DNA from: Xiphophorus maculatus
Taxonomy: Eukaryota; Chordata; Actinopteri; Cyprinodontiformes; Poeciliidae
Direction: 5' to 3'
Assembly: GCF_002775205.1 (NCBI RefSeq)
Contig: NC_036459.1
Location: 7,013,466 to 7,077,465 of the forward strand
DNA: 64,000 nucleotides
Positions within the stretch are counted from its first letter, which is position 1. Every line of letters begins with the position of its first letter. The position numbers and the translations under genes are program-made. Below are positions 1 to 11,193 of this stretch, piece by piece. Below the pieces are notes generated by a model that saw nothing but the letters and a program-made list of their open reading frames with translations, did no database searches and was not told where the DNA came from.

Positions 1-783
1 ACTGGTAATAAACAGAAATTAAATTGCTAGTTGTAAGAAGATCTCTGGACCAAATTGGCAAAAATATTTGCCCCAGTTCGGTTGGAGGTTAGAAAACCAA
101 TTAAATGGGTTTCTAGTTGTTCAGGCTATAAGGAACTCAATTCATCAACAATGGTTTTGATACATTCAAACAGCTTCACTGCAACAAGGGTTATCTAGTA
201 CTACTAGGTGTCTGATTTGATGAGATATAAACTAAACTGTTTTTAATGGTAGTCAGGTTGGATTTTGAGGTGAAGTTGGTAACAAACCATAAATTTTCCA
301 TGTGGGATTGTAGCATCAGGGCTTGGAGTGGATGGCTTTAAGGATTAGACCAGTAATGTGCCGTAACTCCATTATATTTGATCACATTATACTAAATCTT
401 TCTAAAGTCGACAACTTGCTAGGCAATCCTAGCAAGTCACCCAATAGCCTCGGGTTGAACACTAAGCTCCTAGCTAGCTTAACACATGAGCTCATGGCTC
501 AATTCAGGAGTTCACATTATCTACTAGAAATTAGGAGATTGAGAAGTTTATGGTTGTCATAGTTGCTTGAATTAGCATTGAAAGACACCAGTTAACAGTT
601 TAAGTGATTGCAGAAAGCATGCGTTAGGTAGCTAGCTCCAAGATGGCTGCTAACAGACAGAAAAACTTGTCAGGCTGATCCCACAGAAAGCAAAGAACTG
701 GATTCCTATCTGAGGCTTTTTGCTAAATCTTTGGTGTGTTACATGTAGCTGCTGTGAAACTTTGTCATCCCAAGCCAATAGTG

Positions 784-980
784 CAGGGGTCCCCAAAGTC
801 GGTCCTCAAGGGCCGACATCCTGCATGTTTTAGTTCTCTCCCTGGTTTAACGCACCCGAATCAAACGATGGCTCGTTAGAAGGCCTACAAAGAACATTGA
901 CATGCTGGAAATGTTGTTGGTACTATGAGGGAGAGAACTATAGGATGCCAGGCCTCGAGGACCGACTTTGGGCACCCCTG
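784..980. mobile_element. Non-autonomous hAT-type MITE with perfect 8-bp target duplication
   Basis: The ends are inverted repeats of about 24 bp, CAGGGGTCCCCAAAGTCGG on the left and its complement with one mismatch on the right. The element is flanked by a perfect 8-bp duplication, CAATAGTG, at 776-783 and 981-988. An 8-bp duplication and CAGGGGT-type ends are the hAT signature. At 197 bp there is no room for a transposase, so it was moved in trans. The intact duplication suggests a fairly recent insertion. Confidence 0.9.
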
Positions 981-1050
981 CAATAGTGCATGAATGACTC
1001 GATCTGGAGCCAATTATTCAAGAAGCACATGATGGATAGTTAAAATACTG

Positions 1051-1604
1051 CAGGGGAGTCAAACTCCTTTTAGTTTTGGGCCAAATAAAGACCATGAATG
1101 CTCTTAAAGGGCCGGTTGTGCCAGAATGCGTTCATAAAACGTGTTCACAAAATGTTAAAATATCAATGAATTCCTAAAGTTAAATAATATTACTGAACAT
1201 CTTCAAGATTTTGTGATACTTTGTGTGATTGTTTGCAATAAAAATCTAATTTGGAAATATTTGTGCAGTAAATACGACTTTTTATTACTCGCTGTATAGA
1301 TGATGGATTATAATCTGACATCAATTAAGGCTGAGGCAGCTGTTTAGTACAAGTAAAGTTTTTGACAATTATTAAAAAAAATCTCTAATAAACTCCCAAG
1401 TATGTATTAGCGCAAAAAAGTGTTGGGATTTGTTGATTTTGTGTGAATTTGGAGGGACTGATTGATATAATTTGGCAGTAAACATAAAAACTACATTGAG
1501 TTCATTGATAAGCACATTTAGTGTTTAGTCTAGAATCTAGAGGGCCACATACAAAGCTATGGCGGGCCGGATTTGGCCCACGGACCTTAAGTTTGACACA
1601 TGTG
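1051..1604. mobile_element. Older hAT-like non-autonomous element
   Basis: The left end reads CAGGGGAGTCAAACTCC and the right end, read in reverse complement, CACATGTGTCAAACTTAAGG. Just inside are the GGGCCAAAT and GGGCCGGATTTGGCCCAC blocks common to a vertebrate hAT-derived repeat. The flanking 8-mers (AAATACTG and ACCTATTG) agree at only 5 of 8 positions, so the target duplication is decayed or the ends are misplaced by a few bases. Confidence 0.6.
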
Positions 1605-1646
1605 ACCTATTGGAACCAGAATCTCTAAATTACCTAACATTATAGA

Positions 1647-1660
1647 CCAGCAGAGGGCTG
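1647..1660 (+). promoter_or_regulatory. CTCF-like motif
   Basis: CCAGCAGAGGGCTG matches the CTCF core CCASYAGRKGGCRS at 13 of 14 positions. It lies in the bltp3b intron. Motif match only; short CAGCAGAGGG words are common by chance and in repeats. Confidence 0.3.
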
Positions 1661-2718
1661 AATACAACAAGGTGATGACGAAGCTTAATGAACAAGGAAT
1701 TCTGACTTTGGCTAGTTATTTTTCCAAATCAGACATTGACGTTATGATACAAATAAATATAAAAACCCAAATCAAAAGGTACATAGAACCAAAAGAATAA
1801 GACTTTAACCAAATTCCAAACAAAAGATGTGCAAACCAAACACCAGTAAGTAATTGGATTCAGGTAGGCAGATAAAAGCTACATCCAGCAGGAGACATAA
1901 TGAGGAGGTTCATTAGCAGCAGAACAGAAGAAACCTTCCACTGAACAGCCTTTTGATTCAACAAGCTGATTCAGTCAAGTTAGGGTTGTTTTCCTCTCAA
2001 CATAATCTCCTGACTGTGTTGGAATCCAGGTAAATTATTCAGCTTTAGGGTCATAAACAAATCCCCGACACACCAGAACAAGTTAAAACAGGCCCTTAAA
2101 AAGTAAAATGTGGATTCTCAGAGAAAGGCACGTTAAGTTTGTCTCTGAGGATGATGCTATGGGAGCCTCTCCACCATGTGATGAGTGAAATATTCATTTA
2201 AGCAGCTGATCAAGTATCAAGCAGCTAGTTTGGCTTACCCTCTCGCTCCTTATCTGGCTTCTCAGCCTCTCATTGGTCACCTCCTGCTTCAACTCCATAA
2301 ATAAATCAATACTGTAATTTTGCTAAATGTTTGCAATCAGCAGCACTGCCATCAGTACTATTAGAGTTAAAACTAAAGAAAAATCACACCTGCGGACCTT
2401 TTTCCCAATACAACAGTTTGAGTATAGAGTCATATTTCCCGTCCTTTTCGTCTCAATGCACTTCAGCCATTATCCCAGCCAGCAAGTCTGCGCTCATCAG
2501 ACCAAAACCAGGTTCGTAAAAAGGTTATAGGAGACCACTGTGGAGTAGTTTTCCACCTCTTAAATGAAATATTAACGACTCAACAGTAATATCCAAACTT
2601 GCATTAGTCCCATTTGAAGGTTAAAGAGCACAACTTTCCAAAAGTACTTTTTCCTTTGACATAAAGATCAACTTAAAGGTCTTTTGTCCCAAAAGGTTAT
2701 AGAATTAAAAAAAAAAAA

Positions 2719-2738
2719 TGCACCAATTTTTTGGTGCA
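2719..2738. repeat. Short perfect hairpin
   Basis: TGCACCAA and TTGGTGCA are 8-bp perfect inverted arms around a TTTT loop. It follows an A-run and has no recognised role. Confidence 0.4.
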
Positions 2739-4621
2739 TATTTTGGTGAAGTAATAAAAAATGTAATTAATTCTTTATTAAGAGAAAAGATTATAAAATT
2801 CTTCTCTTAAATCAATTTTAACACAATAAACCACACAAAGTTTTCACCAGAGAGCCAATAGAAACAGGCTAGTAACTGAGCTGAGATGATTTTCTGCTTC
2901 ACTGGCCAGTAAGAGTCTAAAAAATCCAATAATTTCTCCCATTAGTGAATGCATCATTCCAGGTGACACTCATAAATTCAGAGTGGAGGTTGTTAGTGAG
3001 TGAAAAAGACTCAAAGTTTAGATTTTTTACCATCAATCGGGTGCCTGAAATATAAATGCTATAGTCCTTACAGAAAAATCAGAACCAGCTTTGCAAAAAT
3101 GTAACCCAAGTCTCTTATTTGAGCATTTATGTTCAATTTTAGACCTCATCAATTAAATACATATTAAAGAGATCTTCAGCTATCAAACCAGTTCCTCTTA
3201 TGGTTTGTAGTTTTGCTAAATTAAACGGAAACATGTCTACAACTATGAGAATGCATCTTTTCTCTTAATTACACACTGAAGACTTTCTGGCACACCAAAC
3301 TGTGTGCAAACGTCTGTGGATTTGCAAAATGGAAACAGCTTTTCTGCGTAACCCTGATGATGAATTTGTGGTGCAGCCTGATGACGGCGATGCCAGCAGG
3401 AGTCTGGCCTTAAGGAAAAATGACCAGAGTGAGTCAGACAACAGCCAGCTTATTTTATCCACCCAGACGGAGGCGGCCTAAATTGTGAAATATATAAAAA
3501 GACAAACAGGAGAGACGGCATGTGCAACAACAAATATCCACAGGGCATTGCTCTGCTGTAAAGGCGTGAGAATTTTAATCAGGCAAAGTTTACCGAGGAA
3601 TAAAAGAGAAAGAAAACAACACTGAACAAAGAGTCTCTTGGATTTATTTAGGTTATTATTTTTCCATGAATGTGTATAAAGTATTCCCAAGAAGGCTTGT
3701 GTCTTTCTTCCAAATGACTGAATTCAGGGGTTGCAACCATTTTCATGGCTCTAAGTGAGCAGAAGTGAAGAACCAGGCGCAGACTGCGTTTGTGAAAGAA
3801 CAAATCGCTCTTAGGAGCTCACAGACTGTGTTATCTATATTACAGCAAGGCGGATGTGATTAACCATAAAAATAAAAAATAAAAAAACACAAGAGTTCAG
3901 ATTTAAGTCTGCTCCAAGTAATACATTATTTTTCTGGTATGTTGCCAATTCACATTTTAAATCCTCATTCCTTCTAAATTTATTTAATAAAATAACCTAT
4001 CTATTATCTAGAAATGCATCGTATGGATCTTCTGTTTTTGTATGTTGATTGTTTGATTTACTGCTCTGGACACGGTTCCTGGTAATCTATGTAGATGTCA
4101 GACATTAGGTTGAAATCTAGACAAATATGATTGAAATGCAAACATTACTAAAGATGAGAAATGATGGAGTGAGTGACTGATAAAAAAAAAGAAAAGCACA
4201 CACCCTACTGTGCTTATTCATTTTAATTAAAAGAAGGCAGAGTGAATACATTTAATGATCTTTGCAGCGTTATTCCAACTTCTAAATAATATTATAATGA
4301 AGAGCAGAGATTTGCAAACCAGGTGAGGTCTCACTGGCACAGAACTGATGTAAACAATTAAGAGCTTCATTAGTTGCATAAGATGTGCTAGAAATAGAGC
4401 ACCTCAAATACCTGAGCTGTTAAAGGCTGTGAACTGTATCCTAAAAGTTCATAATTTGCTCACCGCTGGATAAATAAGCAGAAGTATTTAATTAAGGGAA
4501 ACTAGATATATCAGTCCTGATATATATTTATTTATAGTTCAAATTCCTAATTGCACTTTCTGAAGGTTTGTTGCTTTTTGTCACTTTTAGTTTCTTTACC
4601 ATTTATTTTACATTGGCTGTG

Positions 4622-4925
4622 CAAGGTTTCTCCCAGAAAACTTACTAAGCCCGGTGGTTGTGGCGCTCGAGGAGTCATTCATCCAGCGGCCCGCTGCGTT
4701 TTTGAGTTTAAAAAAATGTTTAAAATAAACTGGAAATTTAAAAATATCACTCTATAATTACATGTTATTGGAAGATTAATATCTGAACACCAACTATAAA
4801 GTGGAAGTGGAAAGTCTTAAAAAATGCCATTTTTAAAAAAAAAACTTCAATAAATAAGCAATGCTGTGGGGCACAAGTAAAGCCTGGTGCCCCGCCAGGC
4901 TTATAATACACTGGGGTAAACGCTG
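4622..4925 (+). mobile_element. MITE, copy 1 of a two-copy family in this window
   Basis: This 304-bp block aligns along its length with the reverse complement of 52803-53098. Shared blocks include the CCAGAAAACTT start, a GTCATTCATCCAGC block, TGTTATTGGAAGATTAATA, CAACTATAAAGT, AATAAGCAATGCT, and a CCAGGCTTAT end. The ends are imperfect inverted repeats (CAAGGTTTCTCCCAG and CAGCGTTTACCCCAG). I found no clear target duplication and no coding capacity, so the superfamily is uncertain. Confidence 0.7.
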
Positions 4926-5049
4926 CTGTTGTACTCCTAATTACACTGACTCCAATATATTATGAAGCTAGGGGCGTATTTAAATGCTGCACTGGTGCAG
5001 GTATCAAAGAAATTTGTAGTTTAGTACATTTATGACTGTTAAAAAAAAG

Positions 5050-5158
5050 AAAAATGTTTTACATCAATTCAGCTGTTTTGCTGAATCAGATCAGTTGGTA
5101 TAGGCTGATACTAATCCTCACATATCGGAAGTGGAAAAGATAAATCATGCATCCCTAA
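5050..5158. repeat. Fragment of a dispersed repeat ending in GCATCCCTA
   Basis: The stretch contains a TATCGGAAGTGG...ATCATGCATCCCTA ending, which I recognise as the end of a common fish DNA-transposon-derived repeat. The other end is not obvious here. Treat as a weak call. Confidence 0.35.
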
Positions 5159-6519
5159 GAGAAACTACATGTAATGTTAGTTTTGTTGAGCTATTGAAAT
5201 TGCAAACAGCTGTTAACTTGTATATTTTTGCTGATGAACCCAATTAACTGTTAGGGTTGAATCATTTTAGTTACATTTTCCTTAGGGCTGACCTCATTTT
5301 GAATTCACTTTGAATAACTTCCTGTTTTGCTCTAAAACGTCACGTCTCCTGGTTTTTAGAGTTCAAAGCTACCTGAAGTCAGGATCCCAAAGCAGAAATT
5401 AAAAACCCAACAATGGCCAATATTTACAACCATTTCAACAAAGCTGCAGGTCTCACCTAGAAGAAGCTAAACCCTGGTTACACAGCAGCTGGATGCCAAA
5501 GTCTGCAGGAATCCTGGCCAAACGTAGAATACACACACATTCCTAACACAGAGCCTACATACACACACACACCCCTACAAGGGCTTCACAGAGCTGTGCT
5601 GATTAGACACCCACTGCCCCACACTCGGTCATGACTCATGCAGTAATAGCTTTCCCACCACACTGAGCGTAGCGGAGCTCATCGCTGCTTTGCATCATCA
5701 TCACACAGCTTACTGCAGGATGAAAAAAATGAGCTCACGATGACAAACACAGCAGCAACAATGGAGCCACTTTTCACGGTGAAACCAATCCTCCAGGGAC
5801 GGAAAAGAGACTTTCGGCTTAGTGTCATCTGGGAATAGGGTGGGATCATCTTGACTCATCAATGTCAGGATTATTACTTCATATAAATACAACAAAGACG
5901 GCATTGAGTATGATATAAAAAAGGAGGACTTGTTTAGATATTTAATAAAAGCGCTACCTCCTCGGTCATAAACCTTAACCAGCATATTTTATTAAAGTAA
6001 TATGACTATTAACTTTAAGTGGAATAAACATTTTCAAAGTTAGCAATAACACTAAACAAAAATTTGTGCACTATTTGGTCACAGACCAATTAAATAAAAT
6101 TCATAAAAGCTTTAATTACATTTATTATACAGCAATTGCTTGGTGTGCAAATAAATGTTTGCAGCAGGATTTATAGCAATTAGAGACAAGTTATTGATTA
6201 AAGAGTAAATCTAAAGTTGACTAATCTTGTTGATCAATTAACAATTAATTGATAAGTGGCCATTTTCTTAAAAACCTGAGTTTTCTCTTGTATGAAGTAG
6301 ATTGACTGTTTCCATAACGTAAAGGGCTAAATTTTTCAGAATATGCTGGATTTAAAAAAAAAAAAAAACACTGAAATTTAAGGAGCTTGTCGAGTGCTTA
6401 TATTTCACAACAGAACCGAATAAAGTGCATTTTGCATCCCATAGTTTCTCTTTATCGGACTGGGATAGCTCCGCCATCTTTATTTCTGTATCATCACCTC
6501 CGTTTCAGGATGACCAGTG

Positions 6520-6533
6520 GCGCCCTCTGAGGG
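6520..6533 (-). promoter_or_regulatory. Weak CTCF-like motif
   Basis: Read on the minus strand, the site contains TCAGAGGGCGC, fitting the most informative half of the CTCF core (AGRKGGCRS) exactly while deviating in the CCASY half. Motif match only. Confidence 0.25.
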
Positions 6534-6601
6534 ATGGCAGCCAAACTGCAACACTAAATGGTTAATATACATTGACAATTAATCTTAAATTGCTTGTTTG
6601 C

Positions 6602-6808
6602 TAGGGGCGTGCCGTGGTGGCGTAGCGGTTAGCGCGACCCGTAGTTGGAGGCCTTGAGTCCTCGACGCGGCCGTCGCGGGTTCGACTCCCGGACCCGACG
6701 ACATTTGCCGCATGTCTTCCCCCCTCTCCTTCCCCGTTTCCTGTCAGCCTACTATCATATAAGGGACACTAGAGCCCACAAAAGACCCCTGGAGGGGTAA
6801 AAAAAAAA
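6602..6808 (+). mobile_element. tRNA-derived SINE with 17-bp target duplication
   Basis: The head is tRNA-like, with a pol III A-box region (GGCGTAGCGGTTAGCGC) near 6618 and a B box (GGTTCGACTCC) at 6679-6689. It is followed by a tRNA-unrelated body and an A-rich tail at 6799-6808. A perfect 17-bp duplication, TTAAATTGCTTGTTTGC, flanks it at 6585-6601 and 6809-6825, as expected for LINE-driven retroposition. The intact duplication and promoter boxes suggest a young copy. I do not assign a named SINE family. Confidence 0.88.
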
Positions 6809-7310
6809 TTAAATTGCTTGTTTGCATTCCTAACAATAGATTATAATTTAAGTGGGAACAAAATCCCTCTGTGAGAAATTGACTGGATTTCTCTACATTT
6901 CTGAGTATGAAGTGACTATTAGATTATTCATCATGAAGCATTGTCACACATCTTCCCTAGAGGTGCCAATCAGTGAGGGGTGTGCTGTTTGTGTCTGTGT
7001 AACAGAATCTGGCCAGTAGCCAGACTTCTGCGTCGATTCACAAACCCGGATCTCTTTCGCACACAAAACACACAGTTAGTCTCAAGTCTCCCCTAGGAGC
7101 TACCTGGACATATCCTTCTATGAAAACCTTTATTGATTGACCTCTAGCACAGGGAGGCTCACTTGTGACGCTACTCTGAATCTGATGCAAACCTGAGGAG
7201 AATCAGAAAGGCAGATGTCCTCTGCCACACATAGGTGTGAAGGTTGAGCTCAAATTTTGACACCTCCTCCATAACCTGTAGCTGTGTAAGCACAACCTAT
7301 GGTGGGTATA

Positions 7311-7560
7311 AATAAGCTGCTCGAGAACAAACTGTTCCTGAGTGATGCAGGTGAAGAAACATGCCGGCGCGTAGTATACAACAATCGCTGAACCCTCAAA
7401 GAGGAGTAAATGAGGTAATGGTGCTTTGCCATTCTGACAGCATCACCGTTTCTGTGATGTCACTCCACAGGACAGGCGCCGGATTGGCTGCCCGTGAGAG
7501 AGGTCAGCGTCTGCTCTGCAACCGACCAATAAGGCCGACGCAAACAGCCTAAAAGCTGAA
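7311..7560. promoter_or_regulatory. Promoter-like cluster inside bltp3b intron 1
   Basis: Within 250 bp there is a TATAAATA at 7317-7324, a CRE-like TGATGTCA at 7455-7462, an inverted CCAAT (ATTGG) at 7483-7487 and a forward CCAAT at 7526-7530. Local CG content is higher than in the surrounding intron. It could be an alternative bltp3b promoter, an enhancer or the start of a non-coding RNA. No convincing coding exon follows on either strand. Confidence 0.3.
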
Positions 7561-9010
7561 CGACATCGCTACTCCTCCAGTCATTTCCTGCTCACGCTGC
7601 TGAGGGCACGCACAGTCACACAAAAACACACTTACTCACTGCCGATACACACAAGTACACGAGGACAGAGGAGGACAAGTGCTGCCTCTGGCTTTAGGTG
7701 TGTGAAGGACAAAGCAGCATGCTGATGAAATTCGGTGTCAAAGTCCAACTCCCTGAGCTAGAGAGTCGTTTCTGACACTACCATCGAGCTGCTTCAGTTT
7801 TTAAACACTCAACAGACCCCAAAGATAAATTACATCCACTTAAAATTCATTTCAAATAAAATGTTTATAAATTCTGTTTCCTGCATGCTTCAAGGTTTCC
7901 CAGGAACAAAACAGGGAAGCATTGAAAGTCCCTCGAGAGACGGTGGAAAAAATAAATAATTCATGGAAAGCTCTGTGGAGCCGAATGCTACTCATAACAG
8001 CAGGACATACAATCTATAAATAACTCAAATCCACCCTTCTACTGCCATTTATTAGCTTCTGAGGAAAAATTAAGATTCATTTAACTTTAGGTACAAAGTA
8101 ACACACATAAAAATAATGTTAAAGGCATAAAATCCTTTGCAATCAAAGGGGAAATTATATATTTTAAAATAAAGTTTATGGTTTAAAGATATTCTTTTTG
8201 TTTTTCTTAATATCTGTCATATTAAGAAAACTGTAACTGAATAGCAATAATAATGATAATACAAAGATCCTTATAGGACTTGCTTAATCCAATGTCAAAA
8301 TAAGCAAATTATTAGTAATAATAAATTAGAGTATTCTGTGTTTTTATTATATTCATGAAATATAATAAAATATTTTATAATAAAAATAGAATAAATATTT
8401 TTTATTATTTATTATATATATAATAAAATCAACACGGCTGTGAATGGGGGAAGGTGTTGAGAGCCCTGCAGAAGACAGTGAGGGGATCTTAACGACTCAC
8501 TGAATCAGGTCTACCTTCCTGATAAGAAACTACATCAAACTTAAATTATTTATTTGCTTTATGTGTGTTTTTTTACGTCTCCCAATTTGTGTTTCTGTTA
8601 ATTTAATTCAACCGACTGTCCAGGGAAATGGATTTATAGTTAACCACGAAAATTTAATCTAAACCGTTTACAACGTGCGAAAATGTATTAAAAATACGTC
8701 AAGTTGTTTCTTAACTGCGCCACCCTGGAAATAATGTGACAGCATGTGAAAGCTGAGATTGTTGATTCACTCACAGCCCGTTCAACCTGCTTTAGCAAAG
8801 GAGAGCTAGCTAAGGAGCTAACCCTTTAGCTAACGTCTCTCTCAGTCTCTAAACCCCGCGCACTGTCTGACAGGCACATTGTAAGTAACAACATCCCACG
8901 TTGAGCTGAATTTGTTCCCAAAATAACAGCAATAATGTGTTAGAAGCCAGTTTATGGCAACCTGACAGCTGAATCTACAACTCTGTTGCTAACCTCCACT
9001 AAACACCCAC

Positions 9011-9054
9011 CTGGAGAGATGCTTCAAGATCTGCTTCTTGATGAGCCCAGCCAT
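9011..9054 (-). CDS. bltp3b: BLTP3-family bridge-like lipid transfer protein, first coding exon
   Basis: The exon encodes MAGLIKKQILKHLS and ends after two bases (AG) of the next codon, at a CTCCAG|GTGGGT donor. This N-terminus is the one I know from UHRF1BP1 and UHRF1BP1L (BLTP3A and BLTP3B), which continue with RFTKNLS. The start has a good Kozak context (CAACCATGG). The family are long rod-like proteins related to VPS13 that move lipids at endosomal contact sites; only the start of the N-terminal chorein-type segment is present here. I choose BLTP3B over BLTP3A because neighbouring ckap4 and ikbip share its human location, 12q23. The rest of the gene lies beyond the window's left end. Confidence 0.8.
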
Positions 9055-9240
9055 GGTTGAGCTAATCCGATATTTGAGCCGCCGTCGCCGGGTACGAGCT
9101 TTCTGGCCAGCCTAACTGCTAGCTTCCCCACCTCCACTCGAGCTATAAACAAGCAGCTCAAATTCTTCTCCCGGTGTCGGTCTTCATTTCACCGCCGTCC
9201 CATCGCTTTATTCTCTGAGGGAGGGTGGAGGCCGCCGGGT
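9055..9240 (-). promoter_or_regulatory. 5' UTR and CG-rich promoter of bltp3b
   Basis: Upstream of the ATG the DNA changes from AT-rich to CG-rich, with runs such as GCCGCCGTCGCCGGG. This fits a TATA-less CpG promoter for the minus-strand gene. The start site cannot be placed from sequence alone. Confidence 0.5.
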
Positions 9241-11193
9241 AAATGACATTTCAGACGTCCGAGAGGCAGTCCCGGCAAGAGGACAAAGCATTACCGGGTG
9301 TCCTGATGAGGTTCGGGGACGGTGCAGGTCTCTGCAGTGTCATAAAGAGTGCACCTGGTCTTACAGCATCCGGGGAACTGCGGCTGGCCGCTGCCACAGC
9401 GCCCACCGGGCGGAGACAGCTGCTGCCTTCAAGGTCCGCTCGGAAACAGCAGCATTCGCAGTGTAAGTTTTCTCTAACGTGCCTCTATTTTTGTTAAATT
9501 TCCGGCCACAATCTTTAATGTGACAGGCACAAATTAGATACCTTAAAAACAATCTATTTTACCTTCATAAGACACCCAATTAGTAAATAGAATCTACCTT
9601 TGGGTTTATTAATGTCATTATAAACACAGCGGTTCTATGAAGGTATCAGAGGTTTGATGTTGGAGAACATTAGTAAACGTATTCAATCGTAAACACCAGC
9701 AGGCAGGTTAAGTAATGAAGCAATCATTTTGAACTTCTCATTACTGATCAAACAATCCATCTTTTAAAAATTGAGTTTTTCACAATAGCAAACACATTTT
9801 CAAAGTCTATCAAAAGGTCAACTTTTAGTCGTGTAATTTACACATATTTTATGGTATTGTGGCAAGTTAATTTAAAAATAAAGAGTCAGAGAAGTGCAGT
9901 TTGACACAGCAAAACACTATGGGAGATAAATCCAAATGTAATTAATTTTTTTAACCTACAAAATGCAAAATGCTTTGTGTGCACATTACCCTGAACACAT
10001 CACCCATCATGATGAAACATGGTGATGCTGGTGGATACCTTCTTCTATAGCAACAAGGAAGCTGGTTAGATTACATTTATTACATTCTGAAATACATGAA
10101 CACCAATAAATATATCTGGAAAAAGACAGAAAATTTCAATTTGGCGGTTGGATTTTTCTGCAAAGTAGGTTCAAGATAATAAAATGCAAAATAATTCTAA
10201 GAAAATCACAGTAGAAAATAATCACAATGACTTCGAACAACTTAAGTAATATGAAACACTGTAATAAAGTGGTAAAAAGTTAATAAAACAATTTAAAAAT
10301 AACAGAAAAGACGTCTGGCTCAGACTTAAACGCTACTTTAGTGCCACCTGGTGGTGAAAAGTATACTTAAATTAACACATTCATCATTGCGACTAATTAT
10401 TCCCAGAATGGAGCTTTGTTGTAAAATAAAATTACAAATATTACAAAGAAATTAAAAGTTTATTGTCATGTTTAACAGTCAGTATTAAGAAAAATATGTG
10501 TACATTTCCATAAAGGCAAACTGGAAACCATTGCATCAACTTTTAACATTTTAGTCAAGAGCATTGACGTTCTGGGTTTTCAGATATGCACGTTTCAGAA
10601 CAGATATGTAATTATGGGATGTGGCCGCATGCAGACCGCAGCTGCCACGTATGAAAGGAGGAGCATGGTGGAGGAAAGTGGGGCGCTCCTCCCTGCGCTG
10701 CTCTCAACCGTTTGCACCAAGTTTACATCAGTCAAGCATGATCATGCAGAAGTAATAACGCGTGTATAACAGGCGACTTCAAGCGTGGTTGGAAGAAGCG
10801 GTTGCTTTCTGGAGTGAAAAGTGCAACTTTTGAAACCTAAGAAGTTTTGACAAGTTAAAAAGTTACAAAAGGCGCCAAAGAAAAGATAAAATCCTGCAAA
10901 ACTAACGCCTCACTGGTGTTTTAAAACGTCACAAGCCATTCACTGTTTCGCGAATTGCTGGTGGGTTTAGGACATTTACCCAGACCCACGCAGAGTTGTT
11001 TTTTGGATACATAGGACAGCCCCCATCCGCATACCTCGACACTGAAAAGCCCCGTGGAAAGACACGCCGCGCTCCCTGATACGCTGCTGCTCCACAGTGG
11101 GGCTGAACTGGGAACCCTCTCCATCCACGACGGCACAAGCAGCGCAACCTCCTTCCTCTCGCACTCATTTGGACCGAACCTCCGGCTGAAAAG
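9241..11193. other. Divergent intergenic region between bltp3b and ckap4
   Basis: About 2 kb separate the two divergent gene starts. CG-rich shoulders lie at 9.2-9.5 kb and 10.6-11.2 kb with an AT-rich middle. The right shoulder holds the ckap4 promoter and 5' UTR. Open frames within it are in CG-rich DNA and show no family similarity. A full CTCF motif match lies at 10341. No TATA box or further gene was recognised. Confidence 0.5.
10341..10354 (-). promoter_or_regulatory. Candidate CTCF site between divergent promoters
   Basis: On the minus strand the sequence CCACCAGGTGGCAC fits the CTCF core CCASYAGRKGGCRS at all 14 positions. It stands in an AT-rich stretch between the bltp3b and ckap4 promoters, a place where an insulator would make sense. 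Binding is inferred, not shown. Confidence 0.45.

Larger units (their letters stand above)
1..9010 (-). other. bltp3b intron 1 (partial), no coding exon seen
   Basis: This stretch lies downstream, on the minus strand, of the first coding exon of a BLTP3-family gene. I looked for the next expected exon of the family (the segment following the N-terminal MAGLIKKQILKHLSR) and did not find it, so intron 1 probably runs past the window start. The DNA is AT-rich and carries transposon relics listed separately: an hAT MITE at 784, a second hAT-like element at 1051, a MITE at 4622 and a tRNA-derived SINE at 6602. Short open frames here lack splice signals and family similarity. Confidence 0.6.
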
